Positions 1-8,060 are shown, counted from the first letter of the stretch. The stretch is 33,151 nt of DNA from FEN-1073 sp050010135 (GCA_050010135.1 JBEKLP010000027.1:1-33151), one strand, 5' to 3'. Numbers and translations are program-made. Notes: generated from the sequence alone by a model not told the origin.

Positions 1-305
1 TCTTCGGGAAGCAGGGATTCAAGCGAGAGGAGGTTAAGGCGTTTTTTTCGAAGGCGGTCGATACAATAATGGGCCGCGATGGAGAGCAACCACGTCCCGA
101 AGGAACGCTTTGGATCATATCTGGAGAGTCCCTGAAAGGCCCGCCAAAAAGTTTCCTGCGCGGCGTCCTCGGCGTCTTCCGGATTTCCGAGCATTCGGAA
201 GCAAAGGTTATAGACCGGCTTTTGAAAAGCTTCCACGATCCGGCCAAATGCATCGGGATCCCCCTTGCGAGCCGAAAGCAGCCATTCCTTCTGGATTTCC
301 ACCAC
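1..305 (-). CDS. ECF-type RNA polymerase sigma factor, 3' end cut by the window edge
   Basis: Reading the minus strand from about 305 down to 1 gives roughly 100 residues without a stop. They carry ECF sigma-70 region 2: 'GDPDAFGRIVEAF', 'VYNLCFRMLGNPEDAEDAAQ' and 'FGTWLLSIAAHYCIDRLRKK', the last being the region 2.3/2.4 promoter-melting and -10 recognition helix. Region 4 lies beyond the window. The start is uncertain: two consecutive GTG codons (303-305 and 300-302) precede 'EIQKEW', with a GAGGG about 12 nt upstream. The same frame is open up to a TAA at 369-371. No anti-sigma partner is visible, so the stimulus is unknown. The family call is firm; the subgroup is not. Confidence 0.85.
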   Translation of the reverse strand, partial: MVEIQKEWLLSARKGDPDAFGRIVEAFQKPVYNLCFRMLGNPEDAEDAAQETFWRAFQGLSRYDPKRSFGTWLLSIAAHYCIDRLRKKRLNLLSLESLLPE

Positions 306-436
306 GGTGAAATTGTCCCTCAGCGGCCGCTCCGGACCCTCAAACCGCCCGATGGTACGAGCCGGCAATTAAAAACCGGCGGCGATTCGATGTATTCTAC
401 GGTGATATACGGTTCCCCCGCGGGAAGGGTTGCAAA

Positions 437-465
437 GGGCGGCGCAATCCATTTCTGCGCCGCCC
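437..465 (-). terminator. Candidate terminator hairpin after the S1-domain gene
   Basis: A perfect 10-bp GC-rich stem (437-446 pairs with 456-465) has a 9-nt loop and lies just past the S1 gene stop at 489. Read on the minus strand it is followed only by TTTGC, so the U-tract is weak and it may slow or stabilise rather than fully terminate. It separates the S1 gene from the ECF sigma gene. Confidence 0.55.
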
Positions 466-488
466 GCTTGTACCCGGAGCAAAAAAGA

Positions 489-1700
489 TTAATTTTCGGG
501 GTCGGTTGAATTCATGTCGCGCATCGCTGTATCCCAATCCAGGTCGGCGTATTGGCTGGAAGCCACCCGGCGAATGCTCAACCCGATCCGGCGCGCCTCG
601 GTGTCGATTTTAACCACGCGCAAGGTCAGGCTTTGGCCGACTTGGACGACTTCCTTGGGATGCTCCACCCGGTTTTCCGAAAGTTCCGTAACGTGGATCA
701 AACCCTCGACATCTTCCACACCTTCAATCCGGGCAAACGCGCCGAACTTGGTGAGTTTGGTGATCGTTCCGCTCACCAATTGGCCTTCATGCAGTCGGCT
801 GCTGGCGACGGAAAATGGATCTTCCTCCAGGGATTTCATGGAAAGGCTGATGCGCTTCCGTTCCCGGTCCATGCTGATGACTTTGACTTTCACTTCCTGG
901 CCGACCTTTAGTACTTCCGAAGGATGATTGATCCGCTTCCAGGTGATTTCCGAAAGGTGAACCAGGCCGTCGGCTCCGCCGAGATCCACAAAGGCGCCGA
1001 AATTCGCCAGGCTGATTACATGCCCGGTGCGCACTTCGCCCTCCTGCAATTCCTGTAGCAGGCGTTCCTTTTGGCTCTCGCGGGATTCCTTGGCGGCGGC
1101 CCGCTCCGACAATATCAGCCGGTTGCGGCTGCGATCCACCTCGATGACCTTGACGCAAATGGGCTCTCCCACCATGTGGCTCCATTTTTGGTCGACCGTC
1201 TCTCCTTCGCTGCGATGCCGGCGCGAGAGGCTGAACTGGGAGGCGGGAACAAAACCGCGCAAGTTTCCCACTTTGACGATCAATCCCCCTTTGTTGAATC
1301 CGTCCACCCGGCCCTGATACACCGCCTGTCCGGTGCGAAGATCCTCCGCCTGCTGCCAGTCGGTTTCTTCCTGGGCCTTGGCCAGCGAGAGCACCACGTT
1401 CCCCTGATGGTCCTCCGGAACCACTACATATACGTTAATTTCCTGTCCTTCTTTTAACTGGTCCCGGGCTTCGGCGGAGAGGTGCTCCAATTCCTTGGCG
1501 GGAATGATTCCTTCCGACTTGGTGCCTATGGAAACAAGAATTTCCGAGGGGGTGACGCGCGCGATCGTCCCTTTACGGACCTCGCCCCTTTTTGGGACGT
1601 CGGCTCCCTGTGTTTCCTGCAATAGATCGTTCATGGGGGTGTCGGCGTTTTGGGGTTCCGGTTCCTTCTCCTGGTTGGATTGCGGGCTGGCTCTCTGCAT
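489..1700 (-). CDS. S1 RNA-binding domain protein with four S1 repeats (RpsA-like)
   Basis: A 403-aa cytoplasmic protein made almost entirely of S1 (OB-fold) RNA-binding repeats. An acidic, low-complexity N-terminus precedes four repeats at about residues 33-100, 125-195, 217-290 and 305-380. Repeats 3 and 4 show the classic pattern ('FGAFVDLGGADGLVHLSEI', 'FGAFARIEGVEDVEGLIHV'). Four repeats fit the ribosomal-protein-S1-like or general RNA-binding proteins of Firmicutes and Chloroflexota rather than the six-repeat proteobacterial S1. The ATG at 1698-1700 is chosen because the longer frame back to 1763 begins with a TTG that lies inside the -35 box of the gene's own promoter and so cannot be translated. 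A TTG at 1701-1703 gives tighter spacing to the GGAG ribosome site and is an alternative. Confidence 0.9.
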   Translation of the reverse strand: MQRASPQSNQEKEPEPQNADTPMNDLLQETQGADVPKRGEVRKGTIARVTPSEILVSIGTKSEGIIPAKELEHLSAEARDQLKEGQEINVYVVVPEDHQGNVVLSLAKAQEETDWQQAEDLRTGQAVYQGRVDGFNKGGLIVKVGNLRGFVPASQFSLSRRHRSEGETVDQKWSHMVGEPICVKVIEVDRSRNRLILSERAAAKESRESQKERLLQELQEGEVRTGHVISLANFGAFVDLGGADGLVHLSEITWKRINHPSEVLKVGQEVKVKVISMDRERKRISLSMKSLEEDPFSVASSRLHEGQLVSGTITKLTKFGAFARIEGVEDVEGLIHVTELSENRVEHPKEVVQVGQSLTLRVVKIDTEARRIGLSIRRVASSQYADLDWDTAMRDMNSTDPEN

Positions 1701-1733
1701 CAATGGATTTTTCTCCGGTAGATGAATTGGAGC

Positions 1734-1763
1734 ATTATAAAGGGATATGCGATATTTTAGCAA
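1734..1763 (-). promoter_or_regulatory. Sigma-70 promoter of the S1-domain gene
   Basis: On the minus strand the -35 TTGCTA (1758-1763) and a perfect -10 TATAAT (1734-1739) are 18 nt apart, giving a transcript start near 1727 and a leader of about 27 nt. It is divergent from, but does not overlap, the chelatase promoter. Confidence 0.8.
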
Positions 1764-1780
1764 CTGCCGGCGGAGCCGCC

Positions 1781-1808
1781 TGTTTTTCGGGTTGGCGCGC
1801 GGTATAAT
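1781..1808 (+). promoter_or_regulatory. Promoter of the chelatase gene (strong -10, weak -35)
   Basis: A perfect TATAAT sits at 1803-1808, 18 nt before the ATG at 1827. The best -35 is TGTTTT at 1781-1786 (16-nt spacer), a poor match. The predicted leader is only about 12 nt and contains AAGG as ribosome site. No cobalamin riboswitch fits in this gap. Confidence 0.55.
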
Positions 1809-1826
1809 TTTCGCACAAGGATTCCC

Positions 1827-2933
1827 ATGCCGAACATCTACCCTTTTCCCGCCATCGCGGGTCAGGAACGCATGAAGCGGGCGCTGCTTCTCAATGCCGT
1901 CAACCCCCGGATCGGGGGTGTGTTAATCCGCGGCGAACGCGGAACGGCCAAATCCACGGCCGCCCGCGCGCTGGCCGCGCTGCTTCCGGAGGTCCGCGCC
2001 GTCGGCGGATGCCGTTTCGGCTGCGACCCCGACCGCCCCACTTCCTGGTGCACGGAATGCCGTGAGCGCTCGGCCGGCGGGGAAACCCTGCCCGTGGAGA
2101 AACGGCGCACCGCGTTTGTGGATCTGCCGGTTTCTGCGACGGAAGATCGCGTTGTGGGAACGATGGACATCGAACGGGCCATCCAAAAAGGGGAGCGCTG
2201 GTTCGAGCCGGGAATCCTGGCCGCAGCCAACCGCGGGCTCCTTTACATCGACGAGGTCAATCTGCTCGACGACCACGTCGTAGACATCCTGCTGGATTCG
2301 GCCGCCAGCGGGATGAACATCGTCGAACGCGAGGGAATCTCGTTTGCCCATCCGGCCCGGTTCATTTTGGTGGGAACGATGAACCCGGAGGAAGGCGATC
2401 TGCGTCCGCAGCTTCTGGACCGGTTTTCCCTGTGCGTCGACGTACGCGGGATCGCGGATTTGCGCGACCGGGTGGCCATCATGGAGCGCAATCTGGCGTT
2501 TGAGGCCGACCCGGAAACATTCCGCTCCCAATGGCATGGCCAGGAACTCGAGCTCTCGGAGGAGATCGAAAGCGCTAGGGATCTGGTGGATATCGTGCAA
2601 TATTCCCCGCGCGACCTGCTGACTATTGCCGGGCTGACCGCCAGCTTAAAGGTGGACGGCCATCGCGCCGATCTGGTCATCCTCAAGGCCGCCCGGGCCC
2701 AGGCTGCGCTGGAAGGCCGTTCTTCGTTGAACGATCTCGATATCGCCCTGGCGGCCGAACTGGCGCTGCCGCACCGGCTCAAACACGGCCCGCTGCAACA
2801 GGGGGAAGCCAACCTTCTCAACCTGGAGGGACAGATCGAGCAGATCCAGGCCAATCTGCCGCCTCAGGAAGATTCGGCCGTACCCGCCCCGCAGGAACGG
2901 ACTAGCCACCCCGTAAAAAAAAAGATAACCTAA
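1827..2933 (+). CDS. chlD: Chelatase AAA+ ATPase subunit (ChlI-like; zero-frame product of a frameshifted chlD gene)
   Basis: The zero frame encodes a 368-aa AAA+ ATPase of the magnesium/cobalt chelatase family, which drives metal insertion into tetrapyrroles together with a VWA subunit and a large catalytic subunit. Seen directly: Walker A GERGTAKST (residues 36-44), Walker B 'LLYIDEVN' (138-145), and a four-cysteine insertion (C62, C66, C75, C78) typical of the cobaltochelatase-type proteins that fuse ATPase and VWA domains. The frame ends with KKKIT and TAA (2931-2933) directly after an A9 run. The -1 frame continues with the normal linker and the VWA domain (to 3877). The short product would resemble a free-standing ChlI small subunit and the shifted product the medium subunit (about 683 aa). 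No CobN/ChlH or separate ChlI gene is in the window. Confidence 0.9.
   Translation: MPNIYPFPAIAGQERMKRALLLNAVNPRIGGVLIRGERGTAKSTAARALAALLPEVRAVGGCRFGCDPDRPTSWCTECRERSAGGETLPVEKRRTAFVDLPVSATEDRVVGTMDIERAIQKGERWFEPGILAAANRGLLYIDEVNLLDDHVVDILLDSAASGMNIVEREGISFAHPARFILVGTMNPEEGDLRPQLLDRFSLCVDVRGIADLRDRVAIMERNLAFEADPETFRSQWHGQELELSEEIESARDLVDIVQYSPRDLLTIAGLTASLKVDGHRADLVILKAARAQAALEGRSSLNDLDIALAAELALPHRLKHGPLQQGEANLLNLEGQIEQIQANLPPQEDSAVPAPQERTSHPVKKKIT
2918..2924 (+). other. Probable programmed -1 frameshift site (A-AAA-AAG) in the chelatase gene
   Basis: The zero-frame codons read GTA AAA AAA AAG ATA ACC TAA. Positions 2918-2924 form A-AAA-AAG, the slippery heptamer of Escherichia coli dnaX, within a run of nine A (2915-2923). 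The -1 frame has a TAG at 2903-2905 and the zero frame stops at 2931-2933, so the switch must happen inside about 25 nt centred on the run. An AGGA lies about 21 nt upstream, farther than in dnaX. Weak stems can be drawn downstream (2935-2939 with 2960-2964, or 2959-2963 with 2980-2984). Transcriptional slippage on the A run or a sequencing indel would give the same picture. Confidence 0.75.
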
Positions 2934-3877
2934 CTCCGCAAGAAGGGGAAGAAAAAACCGCGGAAGGATCGGCCCTGCCCCGCGTTCCGGAGCCGACAGA
3001 GTCGAAAGACGCACCCTGGTGGGAGGGCGGACAAAAGGCCAAGGCCGGAGCGCCGTTTGCCACCCGCCGCCTCTCTACGCCGCTGGACAAACTCACCCGC
3101 AAGCTCAGCGGCCGCCGATCGCGCACGCGGACCAAGGAGCATCGCGGCCGGTACATCCAATCCCGCCCCACTCCGGGCAACGCGGATGATCTGGCGTTCG
3201 ACGCCACCGTGCGGGCGGCGGCGCCATTCCAAAACCAGCGCCTCCCGGAACGGGAACAGGTGGCGTTCGCCATCCGCCGTTCGGATTTCCAAAGCAAAGT
3301 CCGGGTCCGTCGCACGGGAAATTTAATCCTGTTCGTGGTGGACGCATCCTGGTCGATGGCCGTCGCCGAGCGGATGACGGCGACCAAAGGCGCGATCCTG
3401 TCCCTGCTCACCGACGCCTACCAGCGCCGGGACCGGGTGGGGCTGATCGTCTTTCAAAAGGACCGGGCCCACCTTGTCCTCCCCCCGACTCACTCGACGA
3501 GTCTTGCCCGCAAGGCGCTGGCCGACATCCCCGTCGGCGGCAAGACGCCGCTTGCGGCGGGTTTATCACTGGCGTTGAAAACGCTGTCCACGGAAAAAAT
3601 CACACATCCTGAAATCCTGCCCCTGATGATCCTGCTGACCGACGGAGCGGGAAACGTTTCCATCGGTACGCAACCGCCGCTGGCCGAGTCGTATCAGGTG
3701 GCAGACGAGATCTGCCGCCAGAAGATCCGCAGCGTGGTGGTGAACATGGAGCACGCCGCGTTCGACCAGGGATTGGCATCGGAACTCGCGCGCCATCTTG
3801 GCGCATCCTGTTATACGCTGCACGAACTACGGGCGGAATCCCTGTACGAGACGGTGAGGGGGGAACTTACCCCCTGA
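2924..3877 (+). CDS. chlD: VWA-domain half of the chelatase medium subunit, reached by -1 frameshift
   Basis: This -1 frame segment has no ATG and no ribosome site of its own near the junction; the first alternative start is an internal GTG at 3209 in the middle of a conserved stretch. It encodes the usual proline/acidic linker (about 2930-3060), a basic stretch ('RSRTRTKEHRGRYI'), the conserved 'DDLAFDATVRAAAP' block, and a von Willebrand A domain. The VWA domain has MIDAS motif DASWS, followed by the GGKTPL threonine and 'LLTDGAGN' aspartate, all present. VWA domains bind the chelatase large subunit through the MIDAS metal. Domain order AAA+, linker, VWA and a joined length near 683 aa match fused cobaltochelatase proteins, so this is best read as the second part of the gene starting at 1827. 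The intact MIDAS argues against a decayed pseudogene. Confidence 0.85.
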   Translation, partial: DNLTPQEGEEKTAEGSALPRVPEPTESKDAPWWEGGQKAKAGAPFATRRLSTPLDKLTRKLSGRRSRTRTKEHRGRYIQSRPTPGNADDLAFDATVRAAAPFQNQRLPEREQVAFAIRRSDFQSKVRVRRTGNLILFVVDASWSMAVAERMTATKGAILSLLTDAYQRRDRVGLIVFQKDRAHLVLPPTHSTSLARKALADIPVGGKTPLAAGLSLALKTLSTEKITHPEILPLMILLTDGAGNVSIGTQPPLAESYQVADEICRQKIRSVVVNMEHAAFDQGLASELARHLGASCYTLHELRAESLYETVRGELTP

Positions 3878-3965
3878 GCCAGAACAGCGGGGGGAAAATA
3901 TCAAACTCATCCTGGTCCGCATTCGCCTTTCTCCGGCCGCGCGGTTTGCGCCCGCCGCCAATCCA

Positions 3966-3971
3966 TATTAT
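3966..3971 (+). promoter_or_regulatory. Possible -10 box upstream of the S49 protease gene
   Basis: TATTAT lies 90 nt before the ATG at 4062. A TTGCGC at 3946-3951 is only 14 nt upstream, too close for a standard -35, so only the -10 is claimed. The stretch 3878-4061 has no other readable feature. Confidence 0.3.
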
Positions 3972-4061
3972 GCTTGAAGGGTCTTTCGCGCCCAAGGTAT
4001 CATCCACGCGGCGTTTGCATCAACTCCCGATCCCCCATTTCATCGATTGAAAGGAGCGGCA

Positions 4062-4922
4062 ATGAACGCGATCAAGACGAAATGGCTGTCCCACCCGCTG
4101 GCCAAGGTTCTTCTCTGGCTGGCGTTGCCACTCGTCGTGGGAATCCTTCTGGCCTTGCTTGTTCCGCGGCCGGTGATCGGCATCGTGTATCTTCGCGATG
4201 CGATCGACGCGAGCACCGCGGGCGACCTGGATACGCAATTCCGTTATGCATACGATCATCCGGAAATCAACGCCGTAGTGTTGATCATGGACAGTCCCGG
4301 CGGAACCGTGGCCGATACCGAATCGACGTATCTGGAGCTCATCCGCTTGCGGCAGAAAAAACCCGTGGTTACGGTCGTCGAGAATATGTCCGCCAGCGGC
4401 GCGTATTATCTCGCGGTGGGCACCGATTACATCATGGTCCAACCCTCATCGGAGGTCGGGAATGTAGGGGTGCGCACCACCCTGCCGATGGCTCCGCTTG
4501 TGCTCGAGGAGGAAGTCTCGACCGGTCCGTATAAATTCTTCGGAGATTCGAGGGACGCCACCCTGCGGATCCTGGATCCGCTCAAACAGGGTTTTTACCG
4601 GGCCGTCGTTCTGGGGCGGGGAAAAGCGTTGAAAGCCACACCGGAGGACGTCCTGAGCGGAAAAATATACATCGGCACGGAAGCGGTGCGGCTCGGCCTT
4701 GCGGATTCCCTGGGGACGCAGTCGGATGGGGTTGTTAAAGCCGCATCGATGGCGCACGTTTGGAATTTCGCGGTCCGTGATTTACGTGAGCCGTCTGGCC
4801 TGCCTGCTTACTTCGTGTATTCCTTCTTTTTCGAAACCAAGGACGGCGAACTGACCTCGTACCCGAAGAAAGCCGGAACCTACTTCCTTTACATCCCCGC
4901 CGACGACGGGAGGCTGCCATGA
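4062..4922 (+). CDS. Membrane-anchored S49 (SppA-like) serine protease
   Basis: A 286-aa protein with one N-terminal membrane segment (about residues 15-35) and a ClpP/crotonase-fold S49 domain. Family motifs are present: 'VLIMDSPGG' oxyanion region (73-81), 'ENMSASGAYYLA' carrying the nucleophile (S112 by the family pattern S-G-x-Y), and 'GPYKFFGDSRD', where K158 aligns with the general-base lysine of SppA. These enzymes cut signal-peptide remnants or membrane proteins at the outer face. At under 300 aa it is the short single-domain form. The ATG at 4062 follows AAGGAG with 6-nt spacing; a longer frame from TTG 4047 would place that ribosome site inside the coding region. It overlaps the next gene by ATGA (4919-4922), implying translational coupling and a shared role. 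Confidence 0.85.
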   Translation: MNAIKTKWLSHPLAKVLLWLALPLVVGILLALLVPRPVIGIVYLRDAIDASTAGDLDTQFRYAYDHPEINAVVLIMDSPGGTVADTESTYLELIRLRQKKPVVTVVENMSASGAYYLAVGTDYIMVQPSSEVGNVGVRTTLPMAPLVLEEEVSTGPYKFFGDSRDATLRILDPLKQGFYRAVVLGRGKALKATPEDVLSGKIYIGTEAVRLGLADSLGTQSDGVVKAASMAHVWNFAVRDLREPSGLPAYFVYSFFFETKDGELTSYPKKAGTYFLYIPADDGRLP

Positions 4923-6325
4923 CCCGCTTACGCATACCGCTTGCCGCCGCCCTGATCGCGCTTCCCATCCTGATCCGGACGGTATGGTTTTATCAAGGCT
5001 ACTATTGGCGGGGAGGATCGATTGCCACACCGGAATACAACTCATTCACCATCCCTCAACCGCCTCTTTCCACGCCCGCGGCACTTCCGGAGCCGGATTT
5101 CAGCGCACCCGGGGGGATTGTCCTATTGGATCAATCGCACGAAAATCTCTTCTCTTCCTCTGAACTGGCGTCCCTGACTGGGATTATCGACGCCCGCGGA
5201 GGGCGGGTGGAGAACATCCCGAGCGGAGGGTATGACGAACGCACGCTGGCTGACCAACTGAAATACGCCGCCGCCTATATCTCGGTCTGCCCGACGGTAT
5301 CGTATTCCTCCGGTGAGGTGCAGTTGTTGCAGGAGTTTGTCCACCGCGGCGGGCGCCTGCTCATCCTCACCGATCCGACCCGTTCGGTACTGCGGGTTGA
5401 TTATTCCGGGTTCGGATCCGCCGTCGTAGTCGCAGACGTAATTGCGGCCAATACCCTGCTCGCTCCCTTCGATATTACGTTTAGCGACGATTACCTCTAC
5501 AACATGACCGAGTACGAAGGGAACTTCCGCAACGTGTATATCCGGAATTTCGGGGATCATCCGCTGACCGACGGCCTGCAGACGTTGGTTTTGTATGCCG
5601 CGCATTCCATCCAGACCCAAACGGGAACGTCGCTCCTGCTCACATCGGGGGAGACAAAATCCTCGCGCACCGATCAAAGCGGAGGATTCTCAGCCGCCGC
5701 GCTTGACGCCAGCGGGAAGGTATTGGCCATCGGGGATATGTCTTTCCTCCAACCCCCGTACAATCAGGTCGCCGATAATGCCTTGTGGATCCAGCGTATC
5801 GCGGATTTTCTACTCGGCGCTGAACGCGTACACGACCTAAAGGATTTTCCCTTCCTGTTCCAACGCCCGGTGGTCATCGTTCCCATGAGTGATGTCTCCC
5901 TTTCCGCCAGCCTGTTAGGCCCGATCACTTCCATCCAGCAGGAGTTGGCAAGCGTGGGGGTCGCCTCCAGCGTTGCAACGGAGGCTGCGGATGGCAAAGA
6001 CCTGATCATCCTGGGAACCTACTCCAGCTCCGGCATAACAAAATACACTGATCCCCTGGGGATCACGCTCCCTTCGACATCGGTGTTTATGAACAGTTCA
6101 CCGATGATCGACATCCCCGGTTTTGGCTCGATCCCCTCGACCGGGATCGGGCTGGTTCTGCTCTCGCACACAGCTACCCGGACGACGCTTCTCCTGCTGG
6201 CTGAAGAATCGTACTCGCTGACCGACCTGATGAGCGTGATCGGCCCGAACAGTTTTTCGAATTGCGTAACGCAGGGCAACGTCGCCGTATGCGGGCTTTC
6301 GGGGGGCAGCTCTTTCGGAGGATAG
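4919..6325 (+). CDS. Secreted/anchored protein with DUF4350 (GATase1-like) domain
   Basis: A 468-aa protein with an N-terminal membrane anchor (about residues 5-25) and a large extracytoplasmic part. The first soluble domain resembles DUF4350, a class I glutamine-amidotransferase-like fold: 'GGIVLLDQSHENLFSSSEL', 'LQEFVHRGGRLLILTDP' and later 'SGKVLAIGDMSFL'. Such domains usually lack the amidotransferase nucleophile and probably bind a ligand or partner. The roughly 150 C-terminal residues are Ser/Thr/Gly-rich beta-type sequence, ending in a glycine/serine tail. The start codon overlaps the stop of the S49 gene, so the two are very likely made together; the protease may act on or with this protein (inference). 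The substrate and exact family are not certain. Confidence 0.7.
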   Translation: MTRLRIPLAAALIALPILIRTVWFYQGYYWRGGSIATPEYNSFTIPQPPLSTPAALPEPDFSAPGGIVLLDQSHENLFSSSELASLTGIIDARGGRVENIPSGGYDERTLADQLKYAAAYISVCPTVSYSSGEVQLLQEFVHRGGRLLILTDPTRSVLRVDYSGFGSAVVVADVIAANTLLAPFDITFSDDYLYNMTEYEGNFRNVYIRNFGDHPLTDGLQTLVLYAAHSIQTQTGTSLLLTSGETKSSRTDQSGGFSAAALDASGKVLAIGDMSFLQPPYNQVADNALWIQRIADFLLGAERVHDLKDFPFLFQRPVVIVPMSDVSLSASLLGPITSIQQELASVGVASSVATEAADGKDLIILGTYSSSGITKYTDPLGITLPSTSVFMNSSPMIDIPGFGSIPSTGIGLVLLSHTATRTTLLLLAEESYSLTDLMSVIGPNSFSNCVTQGNVAVCGLSGGSSFGG

Positions 6326-6368
6326 CGGGAGATCGTTCGATCAGACGTGTGAACCCACCGATAAAAAT

Positions 6369-6398
6369 AACCGGCCTGGAAAATCCTCCAGGCCGGTT
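6369..6398 (-). terminator. Terminator between convergent genes, strongest for the cdsA operon
   Basis: A perfect 12-bp stem (6369-6380 with 6387-6398) with a 6-nt loop. On the minus strand it is followed by TATTTTTAT and so makes a good intrinsic terminator 16 nt past the cdsA stop. On the plus strand the tail is poor, but the hairpin may still serve the DUF4350-like gene ending at 6325. Confidence 0.85.
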
Positions 6399-6414
6399 CG
6401 CTTTCGGGGAAACG

Positions 6415-7248
6415 CTACCACTGCAGAATCGGGATCAGATTGTTGACGACATAATATCCGATTACCGCCATGATGATCCAGGAATCGATCCGATCCAGGA
6501 TGCCGCCGTGGCCGGGGAAAAAATCCCCCGAATCCTTCCGAGCCGCTTCGCGTTTCATCAGGCTGATCGTCAGATCCCCCAGCGGCGAGAGCAGGCCGAT
6601 CATGAATCCCAGCACCAAACCGCGCAACGGCGTGATACCGCTGGCGGTCGACGCGGCGATTTGGAAAATCCATCCAATCGCCCAGCCCCCCAACGTCGCG
6701 CCAATCCATCCGCCGAAAAATCCCTCCCAGGTTTTATTCGGGCTGATGTAGCGGGTCAGCGGATGTTTGCCCCAGCGTTTGCCGACGAGGAAAGCCATTG
6801 AATCGGTCAGCCCCACAGCCGCCAGGCAAGCCATCGTCCACCACAATCCGTAAGGAAGCTGGCGCAGGGAAATGAAGTATGCCGAAAACCATCCAAGGTA
6901 CAGCGTGCCGCCGAGGGTGATGCCCATGGCGCTGGCCGCCTGCTTCTCGTTTCCTCGTTCGTACCGGATCAGGAACCAGATCATGCTGAGGAAAATGATC
7001 CCCGTCAACGCGATGCCCATGTGGTCAAACCCGTACCCCCAGCGCAAGATGATCAACGCCGCCACTCCCACGGCCACAATCCCGGGGGGAATGTGCACTT
7101 CGGGTTTGGAAAACAAACGCGCATATTCCCAAGCCGCCATGCATAGGAGCAGGGCGACGCATCCGGCGTACCACACCCCTCCGGCAAGGAGAAGCCCTAC
7201 GCCGATCGGGATCAGAATGAGGATTACGACTATCCGGTCGCGAAGCAT
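6415..7248 (-). CDS. cdsA: Phosphatidate cytidylyltransferase (CDP-diglyceride synthase)
   Basis: A 277-aa integral membrane enzyme making CDP-diacylglycerol from CTP and phosphatidic acid, the branch point of phospholipid synthesis. It has about eight hydrophobic segments and, near the C-terminus, the full CdsA signature ('SLMKREAARKDSGD', then 'HGGILDRIDS') with the metal-binding aspartates. The ATG at 7246-7248 is chosen: it lies 2 nt after the uppS stop and opens directly into 'MLRDRIVVILILIPIG', a normal first membrane helix. A longer frame reaching 7314 runs inside uppS. There is no clear ribosome site of its own, so translation is probably coupled to uppS. Last gene of the frr-uppS-cdsA run, followed by a terminator. 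Confidence 0.93.
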   Translation of the reverse strand: MLRDRIVVILILIPIGVGLLLAGGVWYAGCVALLLCMAAWEYARLFSKPEVHIPPGIVAVGVAALIILRWGYGFDHMGIALTGIIFLSMIWFLIRYERGNEKQAASAMGITLGGTLYLGWFSAYFISLRQLPYGLWWTMACLAAVGLTDSMAFLVGKRWGKHPLTRYISPNKTWEGFFGGWIGATLGGWAIGWIFQIAASTASGITPLRGLVLGFMIGLLSPLGDLTISLMKREAARKDSGDFFPGHGGILDRIDSWIIMAVIGYYVVNNLIPILQW

Positions 7249-7250
7249 GG

Positions 7251-8009
7251 TCAGCACTTTGCGGGTTTGGGCTCCACTCCCCCAAACCGGCGGTCCCGGC
7301 GGCTGAATTCCCACAGGGCTTTGCGCAACTCCTCCTTATTAAAATCCGGCCAATAGACTTGAGGAAAATACCACTCGGCGTAGGCCGATTGCCAAATCAG
7401 AAAGTTGCTTGTGCGCTGCTCGCCCGATGTGCGGATCACCAGATCCGGATCCGGCAAGCCCGCAGTGTAAAGATATTTGCTGATCAAGGTTTCATCCACC
7501 GCGTCGGCCGCGACGCCGTCGCGGAGGATGCCGCGCACCGCGCACACCAATTCGTCGCGTCCACCGTAATTAAAAGCAACGTTCAGGATCAGCCGTTGAT
7601 TGTCGCGAGTCAGTTCCATCGCCTGCTGGACCTTCTTTTGCAGAAACGGGCTCAGTCCCTCCAAGCGTCCGATATGCCGAAGTTGCACGCCGTTACGGTG
7701 CAATTCCGCCAGCTCGCGGTCGATTACGTCCTCAAGGATGGTCATCAGACCTTTGATCTCCTCCTGCGGACGCTCCCAATTCTCGGTGGAGAAAGCGTAA
7801 ATGGTGAGGACCTTCACCCCATATTCGACGCAGCCTTCAATCACGCGGCGAAGGTTATCCGTTCCGGCGCGGTGCCCCGCCACGCGCGGCAAGCCGCGGG
7901 AGTTGGCCCAGCGGCCGTTGCCGTCCATGATGATGGCGATATGGGCGGGAAGATTTTTGGGCAAACCCGCCGGAAGCGATTTCGAGGATACGGTTTTTTG
8001 ACGGCTCAC
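7251..8009 (-). CDS. uppS: Isoprenyl (undecaprenyl) diphosphate synthase
   Basis: A 252-aa cytosolic cis-prenyltransferase that condenses isopentenyl diphosphates onto farnesyl diphosphate to form the C55 carrier lipid for cell-wall glycans. Family motifs: 'IAIIMDGNGRWA' with the catalytic Asp, 'GHRAGTDNLRR', 'YAFSTENW', 'NYGGRDEL' and the C-terminal 'DLVIRTSGEQRTSNFLIWQ'. Its length is normal. The start is GTG at 8007-8009 with only a weak GAG-type ribosome site; no ATG is in frame before the first motif. It lies 51 nt downstream of frr and 2 nt upstream of cdsA. Confidence 0.95.
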   Translation of the reverse strand: MSRQKTVSSKSLPAGLPKNLPAHIAIIMDGNGRWANSRGLPRVAGHRAGTDNLRRVIEGCVEYGVKVLTIYAFSTENWERPQEEIKGLMTILEDVIDRELAELHRNGVQLRHIGRLEGLSPFLQKKVQQAMELTRDNQRLILNVAFNYGGRDELVCAVRGILRDGVAADAVDETLISKYLYTAGLPDPDLVIRTSGEQRTSNFLIWQSAYAEWYFPQVYWPDFNKEELRKALWEFSRRDRRFGGVEPKPAKC

Positions 8010-8060
8010 TGCATGCGCTCATGGACCGGCTTCGGGGAGCTGCCCTCCACCGGGAGGAAT

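Noticed and set aside
1701..1763. A longer start for the S1-domain gene at TTG 1763
   Set aside because: That TTG is part of the -35 hexamer TTGCTA and the next 11 codons run through the -10 box, upstream of the transcript start.
3209..3877. An independent VWA protein starting at GTG 3209
   Set aside because: The frame is open back to 2906 and encodes the conserved linker and 'DDLAFDATV' block of fused chelatases before 3209. There is no ribosome site at the GTG.
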